Shown one piece after another: positions 19,198-28,803 of a stretch of DNA of 29,279 nt. Both the position numbers and the translations under genes were made by a program. Source of the DNA: Chara braunii (lineage: Eukaryota > Streptophyta > Charophyceae > Charales > Characeae). Under the pieces are notes generated by a model. The model saw nothing but the letters and a program-made list of their open reading frames with translations. It ran no database searches and was not told the origin of the DNA. The stretch is from the NCBI GenBank assembly GCA_003427395.1, contig BFEA01000432.1, forward strand, positions 758,475 through 787,753, read 5' to 3'. Position 1 is the first letter of the stretch. Each line of letters opens with the position of its first letter.

Positions 19198-19398
19198 TTG
19201 ATTATACTAAACTTCAGGGTTAAAAACAGGTATCAAAACAAACAAAATCTATCTAAAAATCTCCTCGTTAAATCTCTCATCAAGGTCAAAATGAAGAGGA
19301 AAACCCAACTTACCCTTGACATCCCTAAAAGCACCCCCCGTCTCTCCAAACCTCACCTCCTCGCATCATCGACTCTCAAGCAACTCGGCCGCCTGTGA
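19198..19398 (+). CDS. Small unrecognised open reading frame (doubtful)
   Basis: A 66-codon frame, Lys-rich at first, then with a more ordinary composition from MKRKTQLTLDIPKSTPRLSK to the end LKQLGRL. It lies about 200 bp before the 3' end of the minus-strand LINE. No family was recognised; it may be chance or a remnant. Confidence 0.15.
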   Translation: MIILNFRVKNRYQNKQNLSKNLLVKSLIKVKMKRKTQLTLDIPKSTPRLSKPHLLASSTLKQLGRL

Positions 19399-19599
19399 TT
19401 GACAACCGTTTAACCAACCAAAAGACCGAACGAGGATAATAACAGGACCGCAACTAGGATTGCCTTCACAACTTACCAAACCACGTCGCGAGACTAACCC
19501 GCTGAGCCCGCCAGCCGCCCCTCGCAGGTAGCCCAAAGAGATGAGGGGGTGTCCTCGTTGCAGACGTCACCCGCCTATAGGAAACTTTTCTCCCGCATT
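19399..19599. other. Possible LINE 3' UTR (minus copy)
   Basis: Lies beyond the last stretch that I can align to the plus copy (about 19600). The exact 3' end, tail and target-site duplication of the minus-strand LINE were not found. Confidence 0.3.
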
Positions 19600-19683
19600 C
19601 CTCCTCCCCCCTTCTTCCTTGTAGCACTCTCCTTCCAACCCATGGATCCCCTTTCTCCCTCCCCCAGTATCCTCTCCACCATG

Positions 19684-20136
19684 ACCTTAACGTGAGATGC
19701 ACTGCCCGATGACGTCCAGACGCGCTCCACCATGCCCCATGTTCCCACTCCCACCTCCTCCTCGCATCAATCTTGCCGTTGAAGCGCCCCAACCGCTCTT
19801 CGTTCCTGCCCGCACCGCAAGGTCCGTCGTCGCGTCCAAACGCTGGGCGGCGGAGCACTCCCGGTAGCGCGCCGCCGCCGTCTGAAACCCCCCTGGTTCC
19901 CTACGCCACTCTCCTAACTGTAGTGTCTCCCTATTCCACGGCCATTGCTCCCCGGTACCTAGTTGTGCCCAAATGCGGTTCCACCATCTCCACATTAGTA
20001 CAACCCCTGGGCATTGGAGGAAGATATGTTCTATTGTCTCACATATTCTACGGCTCAGGAAACCCGTGTGGCAAAATTTGCACCATAGAAGGGCCTCCTC
20101 CCCTCTTTGTTCCAAATTCATTTTGTCGATGATTCA
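19684..20136 (-). pseudogene. LINE ORF2 C-terminus, zf-RVT-like zinc-binding domain (minus copy)
   Basis: The frame starting at 20121 carries WCKFC, then ETIEHIFLQCP and VLMWRWWNRIW, so a CxxC...HxxxxC zinc-binding arrangement is retained, matching the plus copy at 27976-28299. Upstream in frame, CLPTNN is followed by TGA (20134-20136) where the plus copy has a Trp codon. Beyond about 19870 the similarity moves to another frame (VERVW, VMVERIL and a following GWKE). It would act after RT in target-primed reverse transcription; its exact role in this family is not established here. Confidence 0.85.
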
Positions 20137-20169
20137 GTTATTGGTGGGGAGGCATCTATAATTGATTTG

Positions 20170-20817
20170 TCATTGTAGGGAGGCAAACTTTGTCGGTCTT
20201 TCTTTCACGCCTTTGAACCATTGACGACCTCTAACCTGATCGTCACCAAGGTCTCGCTGTCTCATCGACCTGTCCCCTACCCCTGCCCGGACATCTACTC
20301 TAGGTCTGATCATCCTATAAGTGGTTCTTGCTGATAGATCAGCGAGTTGCACTGGTTGCCCTTGCCGACCCCTCTCCCATTGCCATTCGAGTGGGTCCAG
20401 AGCTAAGCAGGACAAGGGAATTTCCAGTCGGTAGGCGTGCCATTGGGTCCTCCCCTCCTTGTGACTCTGCAAAACCCGGATCCGGTATAGGTTGGTTTTG
20501 TAATGCCACTTAACCGAATTCGGGTGGTATATGACCAATATGTTGTTCCCTCTTCTCTCAAATGGGTTGATCATCGCCCCTTCCGTTCTGACTTCCGCTA
20601 CAGATCCTATTTGTAAGGGGAGCTCCTCTATCCTGACTGCCACCCAATCTTGTTCCTGTAATGACAGACCCTTCCTCAGGATTACCACCCAAGCTAGGGG
20701 AATCAAGAATATCAACTTCTCTAGTGAGTCCGCCAACTTGCGAACGTGGGGAAGACATGGTCTTAGTTGTTGGACCGATTTCCAATCCTTGTTTCCTTCA
20801 TCCCATATGTTCCCCAA
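20170..20817 (-). pseudogene. LINE ORF2 post-RT region (minus copy)
   Basis: A 215-codon open frame. It aligns with the plus copy 27349-27939: W-DE-NKDWKS/LWDQETKNWKN, LRKGLSLQEQDWV/LRKGPCVKAGDWV, YRIRVL/YRIRII, LALDPLEWQW/LPLDPDELKW and YRMIRPR/YCMLRPK, ending PTKFASLQ/PAKISALQ before TGA in both. No enzymatic motif is visible. It is the connector between RT and zinc-binding domain in this LINE family. The TGA at 20170-20172 is shared with the other copy. Confidence 0.8.
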
Positions 20818-21000
20818 CCGAAGAATCCCTGTCTAACCAGGAAGACCAGTGGGGATCCGAGTTGCAGTAAACCTTGCCCTGCCTGTCTGTGATAGCTCTG
20901 TTTTTAACACGGGTTGGCGTAGGACTTCCTCCATGCGTTCGGGAGGCGGTTTATTAGGGATCGACAACATTCTCCAGTTTCAGATGAGGTTGACCCAAAA

Positions 21001-21209
21001 CTAGTCTTTGATAAAATCTTGTCTTGCTGCTCTTCTGTCCCCTTCCTCCCCGGAGTGTGAATTGGCTCGGGGGATAGACCAATATCGGTCGTCTAGCCAT
21101 GTGAGCGGGTCCACTCTCTGATCGGCACTTGGTGCAAGTCTGCAGATTTGTCTCCTCGCCAGGTCCATCCACGGGGGTTCTATGCCAACAATCAATCTTT
21201 TGCCCCCCT
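21001..21209 (-). pseudogene. LINE ORF2 segment downstream of MITE insertion (minus copy)
   Basis: The frame with DLARRQICRLAPSADQRVD and WLDDRYWSIPR aligns with the plus copy ALAQLADLAPETPPAIDPRVWLEDRYWRVPR (27000-27090 region). It is the direct continuation, after the 276-bp MITE, of the segment ending DPSLQATTLSIQ at 21495. Confidence 0.8.
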
Positions 21210-21485
21210 AACAGCCATTTCGTAAAAACAGACATATTATATTTTTTGAACAAAATAAAAATTGAGTTTTTGGGTTAAAATCTGGTCCAAATTTTTAGCT
21301 CCGGGAGTCCGGCACCGGACCCCTTACATGTATCTGGTCGCAGCTTGAAACCAGATACATCTAGGGGGTCTAGCGTTCTAGGCAGACCCCTAGGCGCCAA
21401 AAATTTGGACCGGATTCCAGCCCAAAAAACTCAATTTTAATTTCGTTCAAAAAATATAATATGCCCGTTTTGACGAATGGCTATT
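21210..21485. mobile_element. MITE/foldback element with roughly 88-bp terminal inverted repeats
   Basis: The left arm (21211-21299, starts acagccatttcgtaaaaaca) and the right arm (21394-21485, complement starts aatagccattcgtcaaaac) are near-complementary over their whole length. They share catattatattttttgaac and the ggtccaaattttt inner end. The centre also folds: atgtatctggt pairs with accagatacat, and gacccct with agggggtc. About 276 bp long, no coding capacity. It splits the reading frame of the minus-strand LINE exactly, so it inserted after the LINE. No clear target-site duplication was seen, so the superfamily is open. Confidence 0.93.
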
Positions 21486-22905
21486 CATTGGATTGAAAGG
21501 GTTGTGGCTTGTAGAGAGGGGTCTAAAAATCCCAGACCTTTCCTGGATTTCGGCTGGACCAGCGTGTCCCACGCCACCCGGTGAATCACATTTTGCTACT
21601 CGTGATCCCCTCGCCAGAGGAAGGCTACCAAATGTCTTTTGAGGGTATGCTTACTTGAGTGCCAAAGTGTTGATTTATACCATATTGGTGCTAGCACAAC
21701 GTTATTGATGATCAACACCCTTCCAAAGATCGATATTTTTTTTTTGCCCATTCTTGCATTTTCTGCAGCGCGGGCCTAGTGATCCATTCGTCTTTGCTCG
21801 CCGGCGGGCCTAGGGTGGAGAGTGTCACCCCTAGGACACGGATCTGCTCCTCCAGGGGTCTCCAGTCCACTTTAGGCAGTTTCGGGGGGCGAACCCCGTG
21901 AAAATGAACCCACCAGCCTTGTGTTTTACTACCCCAGTTGACAGATATGTTTGAGACCTGGGTAAAGCGTCACATTAGGGCTTGAATTTCTTCCATATTA
22001 TTTTGGGTGACCTCTACTACTATTATCGGGTCGTCCGCAAACATCGAGTAGATGGGTATAGCTTCCTCTGGGATGCCTGCCAGACGGAGCCTAAATAACT
22101 TTTTGTTAGTTTTCAGATTGGCTGTGAACACTTCATTACTACGAGGAAAAGGAATGGGGCTATCGGGTCCCCCTACCGTATTGAGCATTGCAATTGGATT
22201 TATGGAGCAAGGAACCCAATCACCTGCACCCGTGTAGTTGCGTTGCGGTGAAATATTCTTATCCAATCTCGAAATTCTGAACCAAAGTTCATTTTCTGCA
22301 AGCATTTATCAAGGAATCTCAAATCTACGTGATCGTATGCTTTTTCATAGTTGATAAACAAGATGACTGTGTCTTGACCCGATTGTCTCGATAGCTTGAT
22401 TAATTCATTGACCAATAGCACATTATCTTGGATGTTCCTACTACACATAGAACCTGCTTGAGCCGGGTGGATTATCTCCTCCAGGACCGGGATCATCCTA
22501 TTGGCCAATGCCTTCACCATCAACTTATAAACCACTGTGAGAAGGGTGATCGGGCGATAGTTTTTTATGTTTGTTTTATCCCCTTTTTTGTAGAGCAGGG
22601 TAAAAATTTCTTAACCTGCAAAATCCCCCATGTTACCTGATGCTTTAACCTGCCTACAGTACTCCGTCAGGTCTGTTGACATAGGGGGCCATATTTCCTT
22701 CCAAAATTCTTTAGGAAACCCATCCACCCCGGGGGTTTTGTCCTCCTCCATCTGCAGGAGGACTTTCCATATTTCTTCCTTTCGCAGCGGTTTTTCCAGG
22801 TCCTCCCGTTGGTTGTTGGATATCTTTTAAGAAAGGGGAGCTAGAAAGTTGTCGATCTTGCCTTCCTTAGTCTGCTCTAGTTCCTCTGCAAGGTTGGATG
22901 AGAAC
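21486..22905 (-). pseudogene. LINE ORF2 reverse transcriptase (minus copy)
   Basis: Conserved RT blocks in order on the minus strand: KTPGVDGFPKEFW, LLYKKGDK and NYRP, HPAQAGS, FINYEKAYDHVD (catalytic Asp of motif A replaced by Asn in F-I-N), a QGDPIAP block and FADD (motif C intact). Then VNWGSKT, AFLWRGD and HRVAWD. Stops: TAA 22827-22829, TAA 22611-22613, TAA 22200-22202, and TAG 22173-22175 at a position that is Gln in RQGDP. Frameshifts follow, one at a T10 run (21736-21745). As read it cannot make an active RT, and the motif A change alone would be disabling. Confidence 0.9.
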
Positions 22906-23390
22906 TATTCTTTGTAAAAGTCCCTGGCCACTTTTAGGCTGTGTGCCGAGGAGTATGACGCTACCTCCCGTATTTCAGTCGGGTCGTATAGTCCCTCTAT
23001 GGTGGTTCTTCTGACCCTTGTTTTGGCCAACGCGAAGAAGGTTGCGTCCATCTGTCCTTCTGAGGTGTATCTGGCTAATTTTCCCCTGATGATAGATCCG
23101 TGCCATGTTTGTTGGGCAAAGTCCAGAAGTTGTTCTTTCAACTTTTGCATTTCGGGGGATTCCGTCTGGGGGTGCTGGTGCGTTGCAGTGTTGTTTTCCT
23201 GTTCACGATACCTGATTTTCCCTGCAGGAGCTTCTTAAACAAATTCTTTGCCTGGGCTTCTGGCATACCCCTTCCTTTGAATCTCGGGTCATTGACCCAG
23301 ATTATTACTGCCCTACACACCTGTGCCACATAGCCCCACCCTTCATCCTCCACCATCCTTTCTAGAAGCATTACCAGCAACACCAACATT
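22905..23390 (-). pseudogene. LINE ORF2 endonuclease-RT linker (minus copy)
   Basis: The frame from 23150 reads QKLKEQLLDFAQQTWHGSII, then IRGKLARY and FFALAKTRVRRTTIEGLYDP. It aligns with the plus copy NKKDQLLQVASHRWQGI, IRGKMAKL and FFSMATARARRTAIEA. Upstream, another frame (GKIRYREQE, NTATHQHPQTE) aligns with the plus-strand RQYQEMTTHNE region. Similarity is lost near 23390, which I take as the 5' truncation point. Confidence 0.8.
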
Positions 23391-23395
23391 CCCTT

Positions 23396-23634
23396 GTCAT
23401 GTCATCCCTAAGGCTTTTAAATCATTGCTGCTAATGTGCAAACCACCACCTCCACCACATCTGTGATTTAGGACAAGCTCACCACAGGTGGTGTATGGGC
23501 TCAAACACGCAGTTATACCAATCACATCATTAACCGACATCCCCTTATGCCTCAGCTATCTAGCCACTGTGATGGCTTGGTGTGACTGTAAACACAGAAG
23601 TGATGGCAACTTCTGGGACATGATTTTTGTGAGT
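23396..23634. other. Spacer between the two LINE copies
   Basis: No feature was recognised. It sits between the 5' truncation of the minus copy and an open frame leading into the plus copy. Confidence 0.4.
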
Positions 23635-24043
23635 TGTATGGGAGCTGGGCCTCTCCCCAGTCGGTGATTACGGGGGTGTAACGCTGCATGGCTGGGAGTT
23701 CTCACTCCACGAGGAGGACCGCATGGAAAGAGGCAGAGTGTTCACTGGCCAACTGCCGGCATTCATCCCCAAACACTACGCTCCGGGTGCAAGGGCAGGG
23801 TTGAGATTTGAAGCCTCCGACGAACAAATAGCTCGGAACGACCTGTACCTGCTTTTTGAACCCAATAAATCTTCTAACTTGGGCTGGTTTAGCCACAACG
23901 CCTTACTGGATCTGCAATGCGCAAAAATCAAAGCCAACGACTTATGGTCCGAGGATGACGTATGTCGATGCCTATGTCGGATTGTACGAAAAAAAGTGTT
24001 ACACCTAGACAGATGGGACCTCAAGCATTGGCACCCGCTATAA
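23635..24043 (+). CDS. Unrecognised ORF upstream of LINE endonuclease (ORF1-like candidate)
   Basis: Open from a stop just before 23635 to TAA at 24041-24043, about 135 codons; the first Met is at 23723 (106 codons). The sequence has an ordinary globular composition: LHGWEFSLHEEDR, then PKHYAPGARAGLRFEASDEQ, then a Trp/Cys-containing end (DDVCRCLCRIVRKK, DLKHWHPL). Its position, 76 bp before the ATG of the endonuclease frame, fits a LINE ORF1 3' part. No coiled coil, RRM or CCHC knuckle is visible, so the identity is inferred from position only. A host exon remnant is the alternative. Confidence 0.35.
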
Positions 24044-24119
24044 CCCACTATAACGCACCTTAAGCTAGGGCATCCGCTCAAAGGGAAACGATCCAAGAAT
24101 CCAAAGAGGATAAGAAGAA

Positions 24120-25439
24120 ATGAATGACCTAGAAACACTATATTGTAAGAACCTTGCGTGGCGAAGATGTGTCGAGTCAGCCGACCTTGATCTGCGCTCC
24201 ATTAACGTAAATGACCTGACATCAAGCAAACCCGAAAAACGCCAAGCCATTTGGGATCAACTCAAAGGAGTTGGAGGAAGGCGATGGCCAGATGTAATTT
24301 GCATACAAGAAATCCATCTGCAAGACAACCCAGAGCATAATAGAGCGCACAAGCAAATCTGGCCCCACACTGCCATAAGAGCTCATGCCCCGAGACCTGA
24401 CTCAGCAGGGGTAGCAATCTGGGTCCCCCCGGATTCTAGATTTCAACCAGTCCACTGGGTGGTGAACGAAGAAGAGGGATGCTGGGCCTCGGTCCCGAGC
24501 ATATTGGAGCTAGAATTACTTTGTGTTCTCTGCATTTACTCTCCCAACACAGTAGGGAAAAGGAGGGAGTTCTTGGGGAGGATCGGCATGCAAGTACCGG
24601 AAGGCATTCCTCTGGTTATAGCAAGAGATTTCAATGCCACTCCCGACAGAGGGCTGGACAGATGGAATCCTCATGAATCACCTTCCTTTGCTGTGGCAGA
24701 GGACGAACAAATGATAACTGACCTCTGTGAGTCACTTTCGGTCTTTGATACTTTCCGCCGCCTGCACCCCCAAACACGAGTCTTTACGTGCATACGTGAC
24801 AGCGACCCGACACGGTTATCCAAATCCAGAATTGACCTTATCCGACTATCCAACGATCTGGAAGGGGCTTTGCGATGAGCACTGATCCTCCCGCGAAGCC
24901 CGCATCCGGGGTTGGACCATAAGACATGCGGCATAGTACTAACTATGAGGAAAAGGCCCGATCAAGGACCCGGATACTACAAACTAAATACCTCCCTACT
25001 TAACGAGACCTCCTTCTCACAAATGATCAAGCACGAATGAAACTTTTGGCGCCAACAGAAACATCTCTTTGACTCTCGACTGGTATGGTTCAACAATGGG
25101 CTAATTTTCCTAGCAAAAAAATGTAAGGAATTTTCCAAAACCAAAGCAGCGTTACGACAGTACCAAGAAATGACCACCCACAACGAACTAATAGCCCTGG
25201 AACAACAGGTAGAGTCACAACATCTTACTCTCCCTACCCAAGAGCCGCATCACCTTATTACAACTATCCAAAATAAGAAAGACCAGCTCTTGCAAGTCGC
25301 ATCCCACCGATGGCAAGGGATTAGAATCCGAGGGAAAATGGCTAAACTTTCACATGAAGCATCGACGGACACCCAATTTTTCTCGATGGCCACCGCTAGA
25401 GCTAGACGGACGGCTATCGAGGCTTTTTTTATCCGGAGG
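24120..25439 (+). pseudogene. LINE ORF2 N-terminus: APE-type endonuclease and linker
   Basis: This domain nicks target DNA to prime reverse transcription. Motifs by residue from Met 24120: N29 (RSINVND), E64 (CIQEIHL), Y140-SPN, D170/N172 (ARDFN, usually GGDFN) and R237-D239 (SRIDLI). After TGA at 24876-24878 the same frame resumes and gives the LDH catalytic His (PGLDHKTC). A second TGA is at 25038-25040 in IKHE*NFW. The linker continues in this frame to about 25439 (IRGKMAKL, ARARRTAIEA), where a T7 run shifts the frame. The core catalytic residues are present, but the two stops break it. Confidence 0.88.
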
Positions 25440-25474
25440 ACAACTACACCATCGCCGCCGACACAGCACACTGC

Positions 25475-27155
25475 ATGTTGATTACCAGAAAATTCTTTAA
25501 AGAACTGTATACTTCCCAAATCCCATCCCCGCAGGAGGAGGCAAGAATTACGGAAATACAAGAATTTCTCTCCCCAATGGACCGCTTTATATCCCCCCAG
25601 CAGCGGGACAGATTGGAGATATCACTCACGAAAGACGAGGCATGGACAACACTCCTCCAAATGAAGGAAGAAAAAACCCCCGGTATTGATGGTTTTCCCA
25701 AAGAGTTCTGGGAAGCCACATGGACAGATATGAGTATCGACCTGTGGGAGTATTATCAAGACGTATGGGAGGCTGGGGAAATGTGGGAGATTGTAGGAAA
25801 GGGGGTATTGTCTCTCCTTTATAAAAAAGAGGATAAAATGAATATCAGAAACTACAGGCCTATTACTCTGCTCACTGTGGTCTACAAAATGCTTGCCAAA
25901 GCACTGGCTAAACGGATGGCAACAGTCTTGGAAGAGGTCATACACCCGGCCCAAACATGGTTCATGTCCAACAGGAATATACAGGAAAACATCTTACTGG
26001 TAAATGACGTGGTCCAACTGGCGCAACGGAATCGGGCGAATGCGACCATCATTTTCATCGATTTCGAAAAAGCGTATGACCACGTGGATTGGGATTTTCT
26101 GGACAAATGTCTGGAGAAAATGAACTTCGGGCCAACGTTTCGGCGCTGGGTTAAGATCCTTCACCAAAATGCTACTACCTATGTCCAGGTCAATGGGTCA
26201 GTGGCACCGCCCTTTGAGCTCCAGCGATCAGTGCGGCAAGGGGACCCGATTGCCCCATACCTTTTCTTAGTAATAAGGGAAGCATTATCAACAAACCTGA
26301 GACAAAACAAAGACCTTACGCGCATTAAGATATCCAATATTCCACAGGAAGCAATCCCTATTTGTTCCCTGTTTGCATACGATCTAACCATCATCATGGA
26401 AGCGACAGAATCCAACATGGAGGAGATCCAGCAGCTCATGAACAAGTTTTGTCAGTTGTCCGACATGATGGTCAATTGGGGACAGAAAACAGTGGGTTGG
26501 TGGATCCACCATCAGGGGGGGAGACCCCCGGAAAACCCGCGAATCACATGGCTCCCCCAGCCTGAGGATGATCCCCTGAGAGATCTGGGGGCACAAATAA
26601 CTGCCAAAGGAAAGCCGACAACTAACGATGAATGGTTGGCTGGACCGGCGACAGCCAAATTTGAAAAATGGAACAATAAACACACATCGATTTTCGGGAG
26701 AGCATTGGCCATCAATAATGTAATCCTGGCCACACTCTGGTACAAGGCTATCCTATGGCCTATGAGTAATGGGGGTCTCAAAGCACTTAAACAACAGCTG
26801 GCGGCCTTTCTCTAGAAAGGCGACAACAACACTCCCCACGCCATAAGCCGAGTTGCATGGGACTCGGTGATCCAACCCAAGAATAGAGGAGGACTAGGAA
26901 TCGTGGACCCGGCCACGCAATTCCACGCCCTCACAATCCGCTGGATCCAACACATTATTTTCTCACCTTCATCCCCATGGGTACCCTTAGCCCTGGCCCA
27001 ACTCGCAGACCTGGCCCCGGAAACCCCGCCGGCGATTGACCCCCGGGTGTGGTTAGAGGACAGGTACTGGAGGGTGCCTAGGAAATATAGAAACGAAGAC
27101 CCTGCCGACAAGCACTGGGTGCGCCTTTTAAGTACCTGGAGGAGACTCCCCCCCC
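25475..27155 (+). pseudogene. LINE ORF2 reverse transcriptase, with FAYD active site
   Basis: The frame opens at Met 25475 but is the +/-1 continuation of the upstream frame. Landmarks: KTPGIDGFPKEFW (67-79), LLYKKEDK and NYRP (126-129), HPAQTWF, IDFEKAYDHVDW (motif A, D196), RQGDPIAP (254-261) and FAYD (300-303). In motif C the usual FADD first Asp is Tyr302 (tac 26378-26380). TAG at 26813-26815 falls where the minus copy has Trp (AFLWRGD), after which the same frame continues: SRVAWDSVIQPKNRGGLG, WLEDRYWRVPR. The frame is lost at a C9 run near 27150. The Tyr302 change alone should abolish polymerase activity. Confidence 0.92.
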
Positions 27156-27156
27156 C

Positions 27157-28299
27157 GACCGTCCAGCGCCAGAAAGGTGGGAAGAAATATTTCGGCAACC
27201 CCTCTTCGGCAACCGACTGATAACAGACCCCGAAGGGCGGGTACGGTGCAGCTCGAACACTCCCTGGAAGGGCTGGGTAAAACACGGGGTACGGAGAGTT
27301 GGGGATTTATGGGACCAGGAAACAAAGAATTGGAAGAACACGGGACAGATGCGTGCTTGGCTGAGGTACTGCCATCTCACTGAGCAGGCACTAAACGAAC
27401 TCATTGATAGCTTTCCCCTCCACCGGTACACCACCCTCAGAAAAGGCCCCTGCGTAAAGGCGGGAGATTGGGTCGGGCTGCCCGACCGTGATATGGAAGT
27501 GGGGCAGGTGCACCTAACTGACCCACCTCACGTGTTAATAGAAGTTTTTTCCATTCAAAAGGATGATGGGCTACAATGGAACGAACAACCCTTCGTATGG
27601 AAGGAGAAAAAAGGGGTATATCGCATCAGGATCATTGAGGAAGGAGGCCACCAAAAAGTGCATCGCCCAATGACCTCAATCGAGGACCTCCCCCTAGACC
27701 CTGATGAATTGAAATGGACCCAAGGTACTAGGCCTGGAAAAGGGGGGGGCGTCACGCTATCACTATATAACCTGAAATCTAAATCCGCCTACTGTATGCT
27801 AAGACCCAAGAGGGGGCTGCGAGAGCGCGTGGAAGACAGATGGTACCGCCATCTCAACATTGATCGCAGCCTGCTCAAGCCTATTCGATGGTTTGCACAG
27901 TATAGGTACAGACCTGCTAAGATCTCTGCCCTCCAATGACAAATAGAACACATATGTTTACCTACTAACGATTGGTTGATAGATCACACCCGGCTAGAAC
28001 AACAAGGGAAGGCGCTGCCATGGTGTCGCAAATGCCTCCAGAGCTATCCTGGGAGGAGGCGGGCTGAAACTATTGAACATATCTTTTTGCAGTGCCCTGC
28101 GTCTGTACTGCTGTGGAGAACCTGGGATAGGATCTGGCGGCATATCATTCCCGGTGCGGAATGGCCATGGGATTGGAGGGCTATACTCTTGGGCTACTAC
28201 CCACAAATTCGGGAGAATATCTTCGAAGAGAATATGTTCAGACTGGGAAGCAGTAGTGTCCTATGGACCATATGGTGGAGAGATGTATCCTCGAAATAG
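27157..28299 (+). pseudogene. LINE ORF2 post-RT region and zf-RVT-like zinc-binding domain
   Basis: After the C9 run another frame carries the typical LINE sequence WEEIFRQPLFGNRL, KGWVKHGVRRVGDLWD, then the connector LRYCHLTEQALNELI to PAKISALQ. TGA at 27937-27939 follows, at a position where the family usually has Trp (F/L-x-W before a CLPT motif). In the same frame come CLPTNDWLIDH, WCRKC (Cys at 28024 and 28033) and ETIEHIFLQCP (His 28078, Cys 28093), a CxxC...HxxxxC zinc site, then LLWRTWDRIW. The frame is lost near 28275, so the stop at 28297-28299 is probably not the natural end. Confidence 0.88.
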
Positions 28300-28687
28300 A
28301 AGGAGCGCGGGTGGAAGACGGAGAAGTTATGGAACAGATCAGGACATTATTCCAATACGAAATCGTGTCCCAATGGAAGGCTGTCAAAGACAAACTTGAC
28401 CAAATGCACAACTGGGGGACATAAACAAAGCCATCTCTGGCTTTGGCAAGACATGGCTGGGGAAGGAAAGGGAAGGATGGGTGGCCGAGGTAAAGTGGTC
28501 TAGGAGTGATCTACCGGAGAAGGGGCCACAGGAGGAACCTGGGTTAGAGATAGAAAGGGATTACCGGCTGGTCTTCCATGATTGGACCAATATAGACCCG
28601 GGGGAAGCATTAAGGGCAGCCCAGGACTTCGCAGACCCCTTCCCCCCCCACCCACGCTCCTTAACTGAAATTTTGCTGCCTGCATGA
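28270..28687 (+). pseudogene. LINE ORF2 C-terminal tail
   Basis: Beyond a one-base frame change near 28275 the text continues ERCILEIEGARVEDGEVMEQ to QWKAVKDKL and NWG, with TAA at 28422-28424. A second frame change at a G5 run gives KAISGFGKTWLGKEREGW, then the open frame to TGA at 28685-28687 ending LTEILLPA. The first part resembles the minus copy (VERVW, VMVERIL, GWKE), which supports its being coding. Where the real ORF2 ended is uncertain (28424 or 28687). Confidence 0.6.
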
Positions 28688-28690
28688 GCC

Positions 28691-28803
28691 AAGGGACCCA
28701 ACAGGTGACCGTTCTTCTATCTTTCTGTTCATCCCCCTCTTGCCTGCTTCAGTTCCCCTCTCTGTACTTCTCAAAAGACCCCAGCTGAATGAGTAGAGGG
28801 GAG
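28691..28803 (+). other. Probable LINE 3' UTR, pyrimidine-rich
   Basis: A CT-rich stretch follows the last ORF2 stop. No poly-A signal or tail was identified. Confidence 0.35.

Larger units (their letters stand above)
19600..23395 (-). mobile_element. LINE (non-LTR retrotransposon), minus copy, 5'-truncated and decayed
   Basis: In minus orientation the order is linker (23390-22905), RT (22900-21500), post-RT region (21500-20170) and zinc-binding C-terminus (20136-19700). All of it aligns by eye with the plus copy at 24950-28424 in the same order. The endonuclease domain is missing, as expected from 5' truncation. In-frame stops lie at 22827-22829, 22611-22613, 22200-22202, 22173-22175, 20170-20172 and 20134-20136, and there are several frameshifts. 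A MITE interrupts it at 21210-21485. The two LINEs are related lineages rather than recent duplicates. The element is not functional as read. Confidence 0.9.
23635..28690 (+). mobile_element. LINE (non-LTR retrotransposon), plus copy, nearly full length but broken
   Basis: Domain order: possible ORF1 end (23635-24043), APE endonuclease (24120-24920), linker, RT (about 25475-26815), post-RT region (to 27939), zinc-binding domain (27976-28110) and tail (to 28687). The frame is broken by TGA 24876-24878, TGA 25038-25040, TAG 26813-26815 and TGA 27937-27939. Frame changes lie near T7 (25424-25430), C9 (27148-27156), about 28275 and G5 (about 28413-28417). The 5' boundary, poly-A tail and target-site duplication were not identified. 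It is inactive as read, partly because of FAYD in the RT. Confidence 0.88.

Noticed and set aside
20328-20870. Plus-strand frames over the minus LINE
   Set aside because: They are shadows of the minus-strand ORF2 connector.
24878-27939. Alternative genetic code with UGA as Trp
   Set aside because: TAG and TAA stops also interrupt the same elements, most Trp codons are TGG, and decay explains all cases. Kept only as a remote option.
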